Shown here: one piece after another, positions 18,091 through 26,901 of the stretch
Layout: the number at the start of each line of letters is the position of its first letter
How positions within the stretch are numbered: the stretch's first letter is position 1
Origin: Pseudofulvimonas gallinarii
GTDB lineage: Bacteria; Pseudomonadota; Gammaproteobacteria; Xanthomonadales; UBA2363
NCBI RefSeq assembly: GCF_004343305.1
Contig: NZ_SMAF01000001.1
Location: forward strand, 62,001 to 126,000
DNA: 64,000 nt
Direction of reading: 5' to 3'
Program-made: the position numbers and the translations under genes
Notes under the pieces: model-generated
The model's input: only the letters and a program-made list of their open reading frames with translations
Told to the model about the DNA's origin: nothing
The model's database searches: none

Positions 18091-19518
18091 ATGTCGACTG
18101 ACCAAGCCGACACGGTGCTGACCGGAACCCTTCCGGTCGTCGCCCTGGTCGGACGCCCCAACGTGGGCAAATCGACGCTGTTCAACGTGTTGACGCGTAC
18201 GCGTGACGCCATCGTCGCGGACCGGCCCGGCGTGACGCGCGATCGCCACCACGGCGTGTGCCGTACGTTCTCGCGTCCGTTCCTGCTGGTGGATACAGGT
18301 GGCCTGAGTGAATTCGAACAGGAGCTGCCGAAACTCGCCGCCCGCCAGGCAGAGGCCGCCATCGTCGAAGCCGACGTGGTTGTCTTCGTACTGGATGCGC
18401 GTGATGGCCTGACGCCGTACGACCGCCAGATCAGCCAGGCGCTGCGTCGCGCTGGCAAGCGCGTCCTGCTGGCGGTGAACAAGACCGACGGCCTGGACGA
18501 GGACATCGCCAGCGCGGAGTTCAGCGAGCTGGGTCTCGGCGAAGGCCTGGCGCTGGCAGCTTCCCACAACCGGGGCGTCACCAGCCTCGGTGAAGCCATC
18601 GTCGATGCGCTGCCGCCGCAGGGGGAAGAGGCATCCGACAATGATCCCGACCGCCTGCGCATCGCGATCATCGGTCGGCCCAATGTCGGCAAGTCCACGC
18701 TGGTCAATCGCCTGCTTGGCGAGGAACGCGTGGTCGCTAGCGACGAACCCGGCACGACCCGCGACGCCATTCGAGTACCCTTCGAGCGTGACGGTCGCCG
18801 TTACCTGCTGATCGACACCGCAGGAATCCGTCGCCGCGGCCGCGTTGACGATGCCGTCGAGAAGTTCAGTGTCATCAAGACGCTGCAGGCGATGGAGCAG
18901 GCACAGATCGCACTGGTGCTGATTGATGCCCACGAGGGCGTGACCGACCAGGACGCGACTGTCCTCGGTCATGCGCTGGACGCGGGCAGTGCGCTGGTCG
19001 TGGTCGTCAACAAGTGGGATGGTTTGAAGCCCGACGAACGCGAACAGGTGGAGCAGCAGCTCGACCGCAAGCTCGCCTTTGTATCGTGGGCGGAGACGGT
19101 GTTCATTTCCGCCCGCCATGGCTCCGGCCTGGGCGAGCTGATGAAGGCGATCTCCCGCGCGCATGCCTCCGCCACCTTCGAGTTCAATACGCACGAACTC
19201 ACCGACGTGATGAACCTGGCGTTCGAAAGCGCCCAGCCGCCACTGGTGCGTGGACGTACCGCCAAACTGCGCTATGCCCACCAGGGCGGACGCACGCCGC
19301 CGCGCATCGTCCTGCACGGCAACCGGCTCGCCACTTTGCCGGAAAGCTACAAGCGCTATCTGGAAAATTTCCTGCGCCGTCACTACCGGCTGGTGGGCAC
19401 ACCGGTCCGGCTGGAGTTCCGCGACGGCGACAATCCCTTTGCCGGCCGGACCAATCCGCTGACCGAACGCCAGAAGGCGAAGCGCAAGCGGCTGATCCGC
19501 CACGTCAAGCGCCGCTGA
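18091..19518 (+). CDS. der: ribosome biogenesis GTPase Der (EngA)
   Basis: 475 residues from the ATG at 18091, which has GGAG nine bases upstream; an ATG at 18076 would add five residues. There are two tandem GTPase domains, each with GRPNVGKST (21-29 and 195-203), DTGG or DTAG switch-II motifs and NKTD / NKWD specificity motifs. A C-terminal KH-like domain follows (from about 365, GGRTPPRIVLHGN), ending in a basic tail. Der is essential for 50S subunit maturation. The double G-domain is unique to this family. Confidence 0.97.
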   Translation: MSTDQADTVLTGTLPVVALVGRPNVGKSTLFNVLTRTRDAIVADRPGVTRDRHHGVCRTFSRPFLLVDTGGLSEFEQELPKLAARQAEAAIVEADVVVFVLDARDGLTPYDRQISQALRRAGKRVLLAVNKTDGLDEDIASAEFSELGLGEGLALAASHNRGVTSLGEAIVDALPPQGEEASDNDPDRLRIAIIGRPNVGKSTLVNRLLGEERVVASDEPGTTRDAIRVPFERDGRRYLLIDTAGIRRRGRVDDAVEKFSVIKTLQAMEQAQIALVLIDAHEGVTDQDATVLGHALDAGSALVVVVNKWDGLKPDEREQVEQQLDRKLAFVSWAETVFISARHGSGLGELMKAISRAHASATFEFNTHELTDVMNLAFESAQPPLVRGRTAKLRYAHQGGRTPPRIVLHGNRLATLPESYKRYLENFLRRHYRLVGTPVRLEFRDGDNPFAGRTNPLTERQKAKRKRLIRHVKRR

Positions 19519-19621
19519 TCGGCGCTAGACGCGCCGTCCGCGCCACCGGCCGCAGATCGCGACATGCGTCGACAAAGCCTCGCATCGCGTCGATGGCCAC
19601 CTGCAATGCCCAGGCAACGCC

Positions 19622-20230
19622 ATGGCCGGATCCGCTGAGCCGCTGATCGGCCTGATCCTCGCCGGTGGCAAGGGCAGCCGATGTGCGGGTCGCGACAAGG
19701 CCTGGTTGAGGCTGGATGGCCGGCCCCTGGTCTGCCACGCGCGCGAGCGCCTGCAGCCGCAGGTTGGTTGCCTGGTCATCAGTGCCAATCGCCACCGCTG
19801 GGCTTACGCGCGGCTCGGCCTGCAAAGCATCGCCGATGAACCCGGGTGGTTGCACTGCGGCCCCCTGGCCGCGCTGGCCAGTGCCTGGCGCCGGTTTCCG
19901 GGGGCGGTGCTGGCAATTGTGCCCATCGATTGTCCGCTTGCGCCGCGGGACCAGGTGCAACCGTTGCATGAACGGGTGAAGACGGACGCGCGTGCCGCCG
20001 CGCTGCGTTGCGAAGGTCGGCAGCAGCCGCTGTTCGCCGTCCTTCACGGCTCACTGGCGGGCGCTGCGGAAGATGCGCTTCGTGCGCCGCGGCCGCCCGC
20101 GATGCGCGTCTGGCTGGAGGCCATGGGCGTGCACTGGCTTGACTGGCCCGACATCCGCGCCGATGAATTCAGCAACATCAACCGTCTGGAGGACCTGCGC
20201 GGTCTGGAGGGCAAATGCGGACCCGATTGA
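19622..20230 (+). CDS. mobA: molybdenum cofactor guanylyltransferase
   Basis: 202 residues. The nucleotide-binding loop LILAGGKGSRCAGRDKAWL (11-29) matches MobA, with Cys in a place often held by Met. Later come IVPIDCPLAPRD (the acidic metal-binding segment) and DEFSNIN near the C terminus, the family FxNIN motif. It attaches GMP to molybdenum-molybdopterin to form the bis-MGD cofactor. It overlaps moeA by 16 bp, and moeB follows, making a three-gene molybdenum cofactor operon. Confidence 0.93.
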   Translation: MAGSAEPLIGLILAGGKGSRCAGRDKAWLRLDGRPLVCHARERLQPQVGCLVISANRHRWAYARLGLQSIADEPGWLHCGPLAALASAWRRFPGAVLAIVPIDCPLAPRDQVQPLHERVKTDARAAALRCEGRQQPLFAVLHGSLAGAAEDALRAPRPPAMRVWLEAMGVHWLDWPDIRADEFSNINRLEDLRGLEGKCGPD

Positions 20231-21432
20231 GTTTCGACGAGGCGCAGGGGCTGGTCCTGTCCGATGTGCTGCGGCTGCCGGGCGAGACCATCGTGCTCGA
20301 CGCCGCGCTGGGCCGCATCGTGGATGTGGACATGTACGCACGGTTCGCACTGCCGGGTTTCGCCAACGCCGCGATGGATGGCTACGCGCTGAGTGCCGCC
20401 GATCTGGAGCGCGCGGCCATTCAGGGTTTGCCCGTGTCCGGCACCATTCTCGCAGGTGATACCCGTGAACATGTACTCCGTGATGGGTCCGCCTTCGCGA
20501 TCATGACCGGCGCGCCGATGCCGCTGGGGGCGGATACGGTGGTGATCCAGGAGCAGGCACGGCGCGAGGGCGATCAGGTGTGGCTGCCCGCCGACGCGCG
20601 CCCGGGTGCGAACGTGCGGCCCGCCGATGATGATTGCGCAGAGGGAGCGCGTGTTGCCGCGGCCGGCGAAACGCTCACTCCGGCGCGCATCGCCGTGCTG
20701 GCCAGCGCCGGTTTTCCCGAGGTCGATGTCGTCCGGCGGCCCAGGGTCGCCGTGCTGGCCACCGGCGACGAACTCGTTCCGCCCGAGCGGCCGCTTGGCC
20801 ACGGGCAGCGTTACGACAGCAACGGTCCGCTGCTTCGCGGGCTGGTCACGGACGCCGGTGCTGACATCGTCGAGGTCCGCTGCTGCGGCGACTGCCCCGA
20901 ACAGTTGCGCAGGGCCCTGCAGGACTTCGTGGCGCGCGAGGTCGACCTGATCCTGACCTGCGGCGGCGTTTCCGCGGGCGCCGCCGACCATCTGCCGGCA
21001 ACCATCGCGGCACTCGGTGAGATCGTGTTCTGGAAGGTGCGCATGAAGCCCGGGATGCCGGTGCTGTATGGGCGTATCGGTACGACGCGCGTGCTGGCGC
21101 TGCCCGGCAACCCGGTGTCCGTGGGAGTGACCTTCGAACTGCTCGCACGGCCGCTGCTGGACCGCCTTCTCGGTCGATCTTCAGCCGCCACCTTCCCGGT
21201 TCGCATGGCCGTCGGATTGCGCAAGAACCACGCGCGCATGGAATTCCTCCGTGTAACGCTGGAGAACGACAAGGAAGGACGATGGCTGGCCACGCCTCTC
21301 GAACACCAGGGCTCTGGTGCGCTGACGTCGCTGGCTTCGGCGCAGGCACTGGTACGGCTCGAAGAGGGACAACGTGAATACCAGCCGGGCGATGTCGTGC
21401 AGGCCAGCCGACTGCCCGGCGGCAACCTATAG
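20215..21432 (+). CDS. moeA: molybdopterin molybdenumtransferase
   Basis: 405 residues. Family blocks are PGFANAAMDGYAL (about 46-58), the substrate-site segment IMTGAPMPLGADTVV (about 95-109), VLATGDELVPP in the catalytic domain, TCGGVSAGAADHL and KPGMPVLYG followed by LPGNPVSV. MoeA inserts molybdate into adenylylated molybdopterin. The start overlaps mobA by 16 bp, indicating coupled translation. No molybdate riboswitch is visible ahead of mobA. Confidence 0.96.
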   Translation: MRTRLSFDEAQGLVLSDVLRLPGETIVLDAALGRIVDVDMYARFALPGFANAAMDGYALSAADLERAAIQGLPVSGTILAGDTREHVLRDGSAFAIMTGAPMPLGADTVVIQEQARREGDQVWLPADARPGANVRPADDDCAEGARVAAAGETLTPARIAVLASAGFPEVDVVRRPRVAVLATGDELVPPERPLGHGQRYDSNGPLLRGLVTDAGADIVEVRCCGDCPEQLRRALQDFVAREVDLILTCGGVSAGAADHLPATIAALGEIVFWKVRMKPGMPVLYGRIGTTRVLALPGNPVSVGVTFELLARPLLDRLLGRSSAATFPVRMAVGLRKNHARMEFLRVTLENDKEGRWLATPLEHQGSGALTSLASAQALVRLEEGQREYQPGDVVQASRLPGGNL

Positions 21433-21441
21433 ACTTCAGGC

Positions 21442-22584
21442 ATGAGTACTCTTGCTTTCCGGGACGGCGTCGAAGACATCGATGTCCACACGGCGTGGCG
21501 ACGCGTGCAGGATGGCGCCCGACTGGTCGATGTCCGTGAGCCATCGGAATGGAGCCAGGGGCGACCGGCACGGAGCGAAAGCGCACCGTGCAGCGCCCTG
21601 GAGGCCGCGCTGGCGGATCTGGCACTGTCGCCAGGGCAGGACATCGTCCTCATCTGCGCGGGCGGTGTGCGTTCGCGGCGCGTTGCCGAGCATCTGGCAG
21701 CCGCCGGCCATGCCCGTGTCGCCTCCGTGACAGGCGGCTTCGGCCAGTGGCTGGCGGCGGGCCTGCCGTTGCTGGAGGGTGAAGGCCTGCCGCCGGCCGA
21801 TGCCGAGCGCTATGACCGGCACCTGCGCCTGCCGGATGTCGGCCTGGCCGGGCAGAAGCGCCTGCTGTCCGCGAGGGTGCTGCTGGTCGGCGCCGGAGGG
21901 CTGGGCTCACCTGCGGCGCTTTACCTGGCCGCGGCAGGCATAGGACAGCTGACGCTGGTCGATGACGACCACGTTGAACGCAGCAACCTGCAGCGCCAGG
22001 TGCTCCATGGCGACAGTGACGTGGGCCAGGCCAAGGTCCTCTCCGCAGCGAAGCGGCTGGCTGCGCTGAATCCCGGGGTGCACGTCGAGCCCGTCGGGCA
22101 ACGCCTGGACCGCGAGAATGTACTGTCGCTGCTGGCGGGGCACGACCTGGTGATCGACGGCGCCGACAATTTCGATACCCGTTACCTCGTCAACGCCGCC
22201 TGTGGAACGCTGGGTATTCCCTGGGTGTATGGGGCGGTGGAACGGTTCCGCGGCCAGGTCAGCCTGTTCGTGCCGGGCGCGGGCCCCTGCTATCGCTGCC
22301 TGTTCCCCGAGCCGCCGCCGCCCGGTTTCGCTCCGAACTGTGCCGAAGCGGGCGTCCTGGGCGTGCTTCCCGGTGTGATCGGCCTGCTGCAGGCGACCGA
22401 GGCGATCAAGCACCTGCTCGGCCTGGGACAGACGCTCGCCGGAACGCTGCTCACCTACGATGCGGCCAGCATGCGCTTCGGGCGCGTGACGCTGGAACGC
22501 GATCCGGCGTGCCCGGGCTGCGCCGAGGGCGCGCCCATGCTGTCAAGGCTGCCGGCGACGGGTGGCGGTGCCTGCAGCGCCTAG
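21442..22584 (+). CDS. moeB: molybdopterin-synthase adenylyltransferase with N-terminal rhodanese domain
   Basis: 380 residues. An N-terminal rhodanese domain (about 10-110) has the active-site loop CAGGVRS with Cys72. The E1-like adenylylation domain starts near 120 (ERYDRHLRLPDVG), with the ATP loop GAGGLGS at 150-156, the acidic DGADNFDTRYLVN segment, and zinc-binding pairs CYRC and CPGC. It activates the MoaD C terminus. The rhodanese domain could supply sulfur so that one protein both adenylylates and sulfurates MoaD; in eukaryotic MOCS3 the rhodanese domain is C-terminal instead. It starts nine bases after moeA. Confidence 0.95.
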   Translation: MSTLAFRDGVEDIDVHTAWRRVQDGARLVDVREPSEWSQGRPARSESAPCSALEAALADLALSPGQDIVLICAGGVRSRRVAEHLAAAGHARVASVTGGFGQWLAAGLPLLEGEGLPPADAERYDRHLRLPDVGLAGQKRLLSARVLLVGAGGLGSPAALYLAAAGIGQLTLVDDDHVERSNLQRQVLHGDSDVGQAKVLSAAKRLAALNPGVHVEPVGQRLDRENVLSLLAGHDLVIDGADNFDTRYLVNAACGTLGIPWVYGAVERFRGQVSLFVPGAGPCYRCLFPEPPPPGFAPNCAEAGVLGVLPGVIGLLQATEAIKHLLGLGQTLAGTLLTYDAASMRFGRVTLERDPACPGCAEGAPMLSRLPATGGGACSA

Positions 22585-22940
22585 GCACCCGGCTCAGCGA
22601 CGGAATGCCGGCGCTGGCTGGCCTCGAAGGCGGCGAGCTGTTCCGGCGTCGCTTCACGCTGGTGCTTCATCCGCCAGTCGGCGAAGGGCTCGCCATAGAC
22701 GAGTTCGCGCGCGGCTTCGCGATCCAGGGGAGGGCCGCCAGCGGTTGCGGCATCGCGATACCAGTCCGCCAGGCAGTTGCGGCAGAAACCCGCGAGGATC
22801 ATGAGGTCGATGTTCTGCACCTCCGGACGTGAGCGCAGGTGTCCGAGCAGGCGACGGAAAGCAGCGGCAGCGAATCGATCGTCGAGTTCCATGTCCATTT
22901 CCGCGATAGTGGGGTAGGGCGGCGGCGCCGCAGAAGGCAT
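22581..22940 (-). CDS. DUF1244 family protein
   Basis: 119 residues from the ATG at 22940; an ATG at 22898 would give a 105-residue form beginning [17 protein letters not shown]. The conserved DUF1244 stretch is [18 protein letters not shown], with paired cysteines four apart (FCRNC), followed by a compact helical region. The function of the family is unknown. It ends tail-to-tail with moeB, overlapping by four bases, and its start is only 31 bp from the folD start on the other strand, so their promoters must overlap. Confidence 0.85.
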   Translation of the reverse strand: MPSAAPPPYPTIAEMDMELDDRFAAAAFRRLLGHLRSRPEVQNIDLMILAGFCRNCLADWYRDAATAGGPPLDREAARELVYGEPFADWRMKHQREATPEQLAAFEASQRRHSVAEPGA

Positions 22941-22971
22941 AATGCACGCTCCCCGTCTTCCGTGCACCGCC

Positions 22972-23829
22972 ATGCCCGCGCAAATCCTCGACGGCCGCAG
23001 CCTGGCCGATGCCCATCTCGACCGCATCCGGGGCGAAGTCGATGCCCGCCTTGCGCGAGGACTCCGGGCCCCGGCCCTTGCTGTGATCCTGGTCGGTGAC
23101 GACCCTGCGTCCGCCGTCTACGTCCGCAACAAGCGCAGTGCCGCGCGCCGGGCCGGCATCGATGCGGTGGACTACGATCTGCCCGCCGACGTGGCCGGCG
23201 ACGACCTGTTCGCGCTCATCGACCGCCTGAACGCCGATACGGCCATCGACGGCATCCTGCTCCAGCTGCCCCTTCCGCCGCACATCGATCCTGCAGCGCT
23301 GATCCAGCGGATCGCACCCGGCAAGGATGTCGATGGCTTCCATGCCGAGAACATGGGGCGACTGGTGCTGCGCCAGCCTGGCCTGCGGCCCTGCACGCCC
23401 AAGGGCGTGATCGAGCTGCTCAAGCACTCGGGCGCGACCTTCTACGGCGAACACGCGGTGATCGTTGGCGCCTCCAACCACGTCGGGCGCCCCATGGTGC
23501 TGGAACTGCTGCTCGCCGGCGCCACGGTGACCTGTTGCCACCGCTTCACGCGCAACCTGGCCGCCCACGTGGCTGAGGCCGAGCTGCTGGTCGTGGCGGT
23601 GGGCCGTCCGGGCATCGTCAAGGGTGAATGGATCCGGCCCGGCGCGCGGGTGATCGATGTTGGCATCAACCGGCGCGAAGATGGCTCCCTGTGCGGAGAC
23701 GTGGACTTCGAGGCCGCTGCCGAGCGCGCCAGCTGGATTACGCCGGTTCCGGGCGGTGTGGGACCCATGACCGTTGCGATGTTGATGCAGAACACGTTGG
23801 AAGCCGCTGATCGGGCGGGTGATTTGTAA
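22972..23829 (+). CDS. folD: methylenetetrahydrofolate dehydrogenase / methenyltetrahydrofolate cyclohydrolase
   Basis: 285 residues. Signature motifs are the active-site Tyr and Lys in [17 protein letters not shown] (about 43-60), [10 protein letters not shown], the NADP-binding [13 protein letters not shown] (with Asn where Ser is more common), and the C-terminal [16 protein letters not shown]. FolD interconverts 5,10-methylene-, methenyl- and 10-formyl-tetrahydrofolate. The ATG at 22972 was chosen because the homologous region ([11 protein letters not shown]) starts there. A CATAAT -10-like box lies at 22938-22943. Confidence 0.96.
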   Translation: MPAQILDGRSLADAHLDRIRGEVDARLARGLRAPALAVILVGDDPASAVYVRNKRSAARRAGIDAVDYDLPADVAGDDLFALIDRLNADTAIDGILLQLPLPPHIDPAALIQRIAPGKDVDGFHAENMGRLVLRQPGLRPCTPKGVIELLKHSGATFYGEHAVIVGASNHVGRPMVLELLLAGATVTCCHRFTRNLAAHVAEAELLVVAVGRPGIVKGEWIRPGARVIDVGINRREDGSLCGDVDFEAAAERASWITPVPGGVGPMTVAMLMQNTLEAADRAGDL

Positions 23830-23862
23830 CCAAGTGTGACGAAAAGCAAACCTTTGTTAAAA

Positions 23863-23878
23863 CGTGACCTGCGTCACG
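23863..23878. promoter_or_regulatory. CRP/Clp-like palindrome
   Basis: CGTGACCTGCGTCACG contains GTGA-N6-TCAC, the core of CRP-family sites, with perfect symmetry extending one base further on each side and into the spacer (CGTGAC / GTCACG). It lies 58 bp before the start of the degenerate GGDEF-like gene. A possible promoter is GTGACC (23864-23869), 17 bp, TACGTT (23887-23892), which would put the site over the -35. In xanthomonads the CRP homologue Clp answers to c-di-GMP. Confidence 0.5.
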
Positions 23879-23936
23879 CTTTGTGCTACGTTCGCCACCG
23901 TACGCTTGCCTGCAACAGGCCCTCGGAGGGAGAACC

Positions 23937-24482
23937 ATGGACAGCAGCGGTGACGGAGCGATCCTCGATTTCGATCTGGGTGAACTTGGGGCCCTTGCCT
24001 CCACGGCGTCGGACAAGGCGGACGAGCGGATGGCGCCGACGCGGGCCGAAAGCGGGTTCGAAGATGCCCTGGATGCCTTCGACCGCCGGGTAGCCGCCTC
24101 CGGAAAGCCCGCCGTCGTCTGCATGTTCCGTATCGGCTTCGGTCCCGAAGCCAGCGAGACCGTGAAGACGGTCGTCAGGACGCGGTCCTTGCAGAAGCTG
24201 GAGCGAGCCGCCCGCGATGGCGACCTCTGCCTGCGCTGGGACAACAACGACATCCTGCTCGGCATGACCGGCTGCAATGTCGAGTCCGCCCGCAACAGCA
24301 TCGCCCTGATGATGAAGCTGTTCTCGGTTGAAATGGTGCACGGCCCGAATGACGCCTTGAAGATGTCTGCAGGCATCGCGCCTTACGACCGCGATGCACG
24401 GGCCGCGCAGCGCACCGCGCAGCTTGCCTGCGACCTGGCCTCGTTCCAGGAAAACGGTTATATCGAAGTCGTGGAGTTCTGA
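23937..24482 (+). CDS. degenerate GGDEF-like (nucleotide-cyclase fold) protein
   Basis: 181 residues. The ATG at 23937 follows CGGAGGGAG. After an acidic N terminus, residues 58-170 show the pattern of a shrunken GGDEF domain: hydrophobic strand VVCMFRIG, a helix, LCLRWDNNDILLGM (96-110) where the active GGDEF loop would stand, and LKMSAGIAPYD (141-151), like the SxG.A.Y strand of cyclases. The catalytic GGDEF and metal-binding Asp are missing, so it cannot make c-di-GMP; a binding or scaffolding role is possible. I do not recognise a named family. A CRP/Clp-like palindrome precedes it. Confidence 0.7.
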   Translation: MDSSGDGAILDFDLGELGALASTASDKADERMAPTRAESGFEDALDAFDRRVAASGKPAVVCMFRIGFGPEASETVKTVVRTRSLQKLERAARDGDLCLRWDNNDILLGMTGCNVESARNSIALMMKLFSVEMVHGPNDALKMSAGIAPYDRDARAAQRTAQLACDLASFQENGYIEVVEF

Positions 24483-24990
24483 TCCACGGCTACGACGGCG
24501 CGATCCCGATGGATCGGGACGGCTGAAGCTGTACCCCAGGGAAGGATGCGACGGCGCAATCACCGTCGCCGGTGCCGTATTCCGGAGCCTGTCAGCCACA
24601 GGATGTGGACAGATCCTGACAGGAACGGACTCCGGTCCTGCTCGAGCCCAGGGACGGACTCGACGGGACCGTTCATCGGCCGCTCCCACATTACGTCGTT
24701 TTGCGGATCGATTGCCGAATGATGCGCCGGATCAGGCGCAGCCAGCCCGCGATCCGACAGAAGGCCGATGCCAGTCGCAGCGGCCAGACTGCCCTTCCAC
24801 TGTCGGTAGCGCCCTCCGGCCGCGTAGGCAGCCAGACACCAAGCTCTTTCCCGGGTGTCCCGATGCCCTCATCCATCGGCCGCGATCGGGCACGGCAGGA
24901 GGGAAACAGGGAAGGTAGGACGATGCGACGGAGGAAGCCGTCCGACTGTGTCGCGCGTGGTCGAGTGACTGGCCGTAGGGGACGGACCGC
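24483..24990. other. 508-bp gap with several inverted repeats, no supported gene
   Basis: TCCCGAT-GG-ATCGGGA (24504-24519) comes first, 21 bp after the stop codon, and may end the upstream transcript. A large nested hairpin lies at 24582-24635. Further on, no frame in either direction has a ribosome binding site, recognisable protein or plausible codon pattern; a 61-codon frame on the minus strand (24691-24876) looks spurious. Confidence 0.6.
24582..24635. repeat. nested inverted-repeat element
   Basis: The outer arms are CCGGAG (24582-24587) and CTCCGG (24630-24635), the middle arms CCTGTCA (24588-24594) and TGACAGG (24617-24623), and the inner hairpin CCACA-GGA-TGTGG (24596-24608). All pairs are perfect, with a 6-base bulge on the right side. 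The word CCTGACAGGA and the word CCGGTCCTG recur in the epimerase leader near 5,000, suggesting a dispersed repeat or related RNA structure. Confidence 0.5.
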
Positions 24991-25569
24991 TCAGCTGTTG
25001 CTCATCGTCAGTTCGCGGAACCGGGCGACTTCGAGGTTCTGCTGCTCGTGGATTTCGAAGCGCCGTGTACGGAGGCGCTCGAGGTCGGCTTCACCCTCGA
25101 TCAGCTGCTGCTTGAGTCGGGCGACGACAGGATCGTTGGGGGACACATCGCTGCGCAGCTCGCGCTGCGCCAGTTCGCGGCGGAGGCGGGAGAGCGTTTC
25201 CTCCTGGGTCCGCACGCCGGCTTCGATCGCGGCCCGGGATTCGTCATGGGCGCGCAGCAGGTCTATTTCGCTGCGGTAGTTCGCCAGCAGCATCGTATCG
25301 AGCTGGGCGCTGCGCCGTGCCTCGAGCTGGCGGCGGCGTTCTTCCTGGCTCAAGGGGCGGGAATCCTCGTTTCCGCCCTGCACCCGCATGCCATGCGAAT
25401 TGATCGCCTGGGGACGGTGCTGGACGGTGGATCCTTCGACGCGGTCGCTGTAATGGACGTTGCCGTGCTCGTCCACCCACTTGTACAGCCGTGCCCCTTG
25501 TGCGTACGAGGCATTGACTGTCGCCAGACCCAGACACACCAGAAAGGCGCACGTCATGAACCGACACAT
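24991..25569 (-). CDS. exported DUF4124 protein with coiled coil
   Basis: 192 residues. A signal peptide (about 1-23, ending SYA) is followed by the DUF4124 module LYKWVDEHGNVHYSDRVEGS (28-47), a short beta domain common in gammaproteobacterial periplasmic proteins. Residues 72-180 form a charged heptad-like coiled coil (EERRRQLEARRSAQ, LRRELAQRELRS, LERLRTRRFEI). The function is unknown; a structural or assembly role at the envelope is a guess. GGAGAAGCAGGCG precedes the ATG at 25569. The gene lies 262 bp downstream of smpB on the same strand. Confidence 0.85.
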   Translation of the reverse strand: MCRFMTCAFLVCLGLATVNASYAQGARLYKWVDEHGNVHYSDRVEGSTVQHRPQAINSHGMRVQGGNEDSRPLSQEERRRQLEARRSAQLDTMLLANYRSEIDLLRAHDESRAAIEAGVRTQEETLSRLRRELAQRELRSDVSPNDPVVARLKQQLIEGEADLERLRTRRFEIHEQQNLEVARFRELTMSNS

Positions 25570-25831
25570 CGCCTGCTTCTCCGCGAACCCGCACGATCAA
25601 CCGGCCGGAACGTCGTCCCAACCACCAGGGCGCCCGTGCGAAAGGTGAGCCCCAGTGATTGACAAGATAGTCCGCGCGTGCGCAGGTGACCGTGACCCGC
25701 TTCACAGGTGTAAACACATGTTGCGAACGGTTCACCGCAGCGCCGTATGAGCCAGTCGATGATCTGGACGGACGATCGTCAAGCGTACAGAAAATGCCGG
25801 ATCTTCTGCGTTCGCGTGACGTCGCGCACAT

Positions 25832-26335
25832 TCATGCGTTGGGGTTGTGATGACGCATGACGCGCTGCTTTTCGCGCTGCCAGTCACGCTCTTTTTCGGC
25901 CTCGCGCTTGTCGTGTGCCTGTTTGCCACGCGCGAGGCCGAGTTCGACTTTCGCACGCCCTCCTTTCCAGTAGAGGGCGGTGGGGACCAGCGTGTAGCCC
26001 TTGCGCTCGACCGCACCGATCAGGCGGTCGATCTCCTCGCGATGCAGGAGCAGCTTGCGCGTGCGCGTGGGATCGGCGACGACATGCGTGGACACGGTGC
26101 TCAGTGGCGTGATCTGCGCACCGAACAGGAACAGTTCGCCATTGCGGATCAGCGCATAGCTGTCGGCGAAGTTGAGGCGGCCGGCGCGGAGGCTTTTCAC
26201 CTCCCAGCCCTGCAACGCCACACCTGCCTCGACCCGCTCTTCGATGAAGTATTCGTGGCGCGCGCGCTTGTTCAGGCCGATCGTGCTGCTTTCCTGCTTC
26301 TTCTTGCCGCTGCTGCCGCTTTTGTTGCTGCTCAT
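25832..26335 (-). CDS. smpB: SsrA-binding protein SmpB
   Basis: 167 residues. Conserved blocks are [20 protein letters not shown] (22-41), [11 protein letters not shown] and [10 protein letters not shown], followed by a basic tail rich in Lys/Arg ([19 protein letters not shown]) that enters the decoding centre. SmpB delivers tmRNA to stalled ribosomes for trans-translation. It is divergent from ratA, the standard neighbour in gammaproteobacteria. The tmRNA gene itself is not seen in the adjacent gap. Confidence 0.97.
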   Translation of the reverse strand: MSSNKSGSSGKKKQESSTIGLNKRARHEYFIEERVEAGVALQGWEVKSLRAGRLNFADSYALIRNGELFLFGAQITPLSTVSTHVVADPTRTRKLLLHREEIDRLIGAVERKGYTLVPTALYWKGGRAKVELGLARGKQAHDKREAEKERDWQREKQRVMRHHNPNA

Positions 26336-26451
26336 CGGAATGTCTGGCCGGGCCGATACAATGGGGTTCTTTCAAGTGAGTCGCGCATGGTAGCCCGGAT
26401 GATGGACCGACGTGCAGGTGACAACGTGAATCCGCGACCGGGGACGGCACC

Positions 26452-26901
26452 GTGACCGAGATCAGGCGGCAGGCGCTCATCGCACGTCCGGCCGCGGCGC
26501 TTTTCGCGCTGGTGAACGACCTGGAGCACTATCCGAGGTTGTTTCCCTGGTGCCAGGCGGTCGACATCCTGGAACGTGGCGAAGACACCGTCGCAGCGCG
26601 GCTGCATGTCCGCGCCGGTGGCGTCGGCTTCAGTTTCGCGACCCGCAACCGGCTGGAACCCCCCGGGCTGATGCGCATGACCATGCTCGAAGGGCCGCTG
26701 CGCAGCCTCGACGGCGAGTGGCGCTTCACCCCTTACGGGGACGGAGGCTGCCGGGTCGATCTCCACCTGCAGTTCGAGCCACGGAGCCGCCTGCTCGGGC
26801 TGGCGACCACGCTGGCCTTCCAGCGCCTGGCCGACCGCATGGTCGAGGACTTTTCCGCCGCGGCATTGCGGGAACTGGATCCCGACGGCGCGCGGATATG
26901 A
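26452..26901 (+). CDS. ratA: RatA-family START/polyketide-cyclase-like protein
   Basis: 149 residues with a GTG start at 26452. The sequence [33 protein letters not shown] (2-35) is the conserved N terminus of the RatA/COQ10-like family, with a START-type lipid-binding fold and a C-terminal helix [14 protein letters not shown]. In E. coli RatA was reported to block ribosome subunit association, whereas the homologous COQ10 family binds ubiquinone; the physiological role is debated. Its stop overlaps the ratB start (ATGA). Despite the name, toxin activity should not be assumed. Confidence 0.93.
   Translation: MTEIRRQALIARPAAALFALVNDLEHYPRLFPWCQAVDILERGEDTVAARLHVRAGGVGFSFATRNRLEPPGLMRMTMLEGPLRSLDGEWRFTPYGDGGCRVDLHLQFEPRSRLLGLATTLAFQRLADRMVEDFSAAALRELDPDGARI

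Noticed and set aside
24691-24876. A 61-codon minus-strand frame in the 24.5-25.0 kb gap
   Set aside because: No ribosome binding site, biased composition, and no resemblance to a known protein.
25570-25831. tmRNA (ssrA) gene next to smpB
   Set aside because: No tRNA-like ends or tag reading frame could be found in the 262-bp gap.
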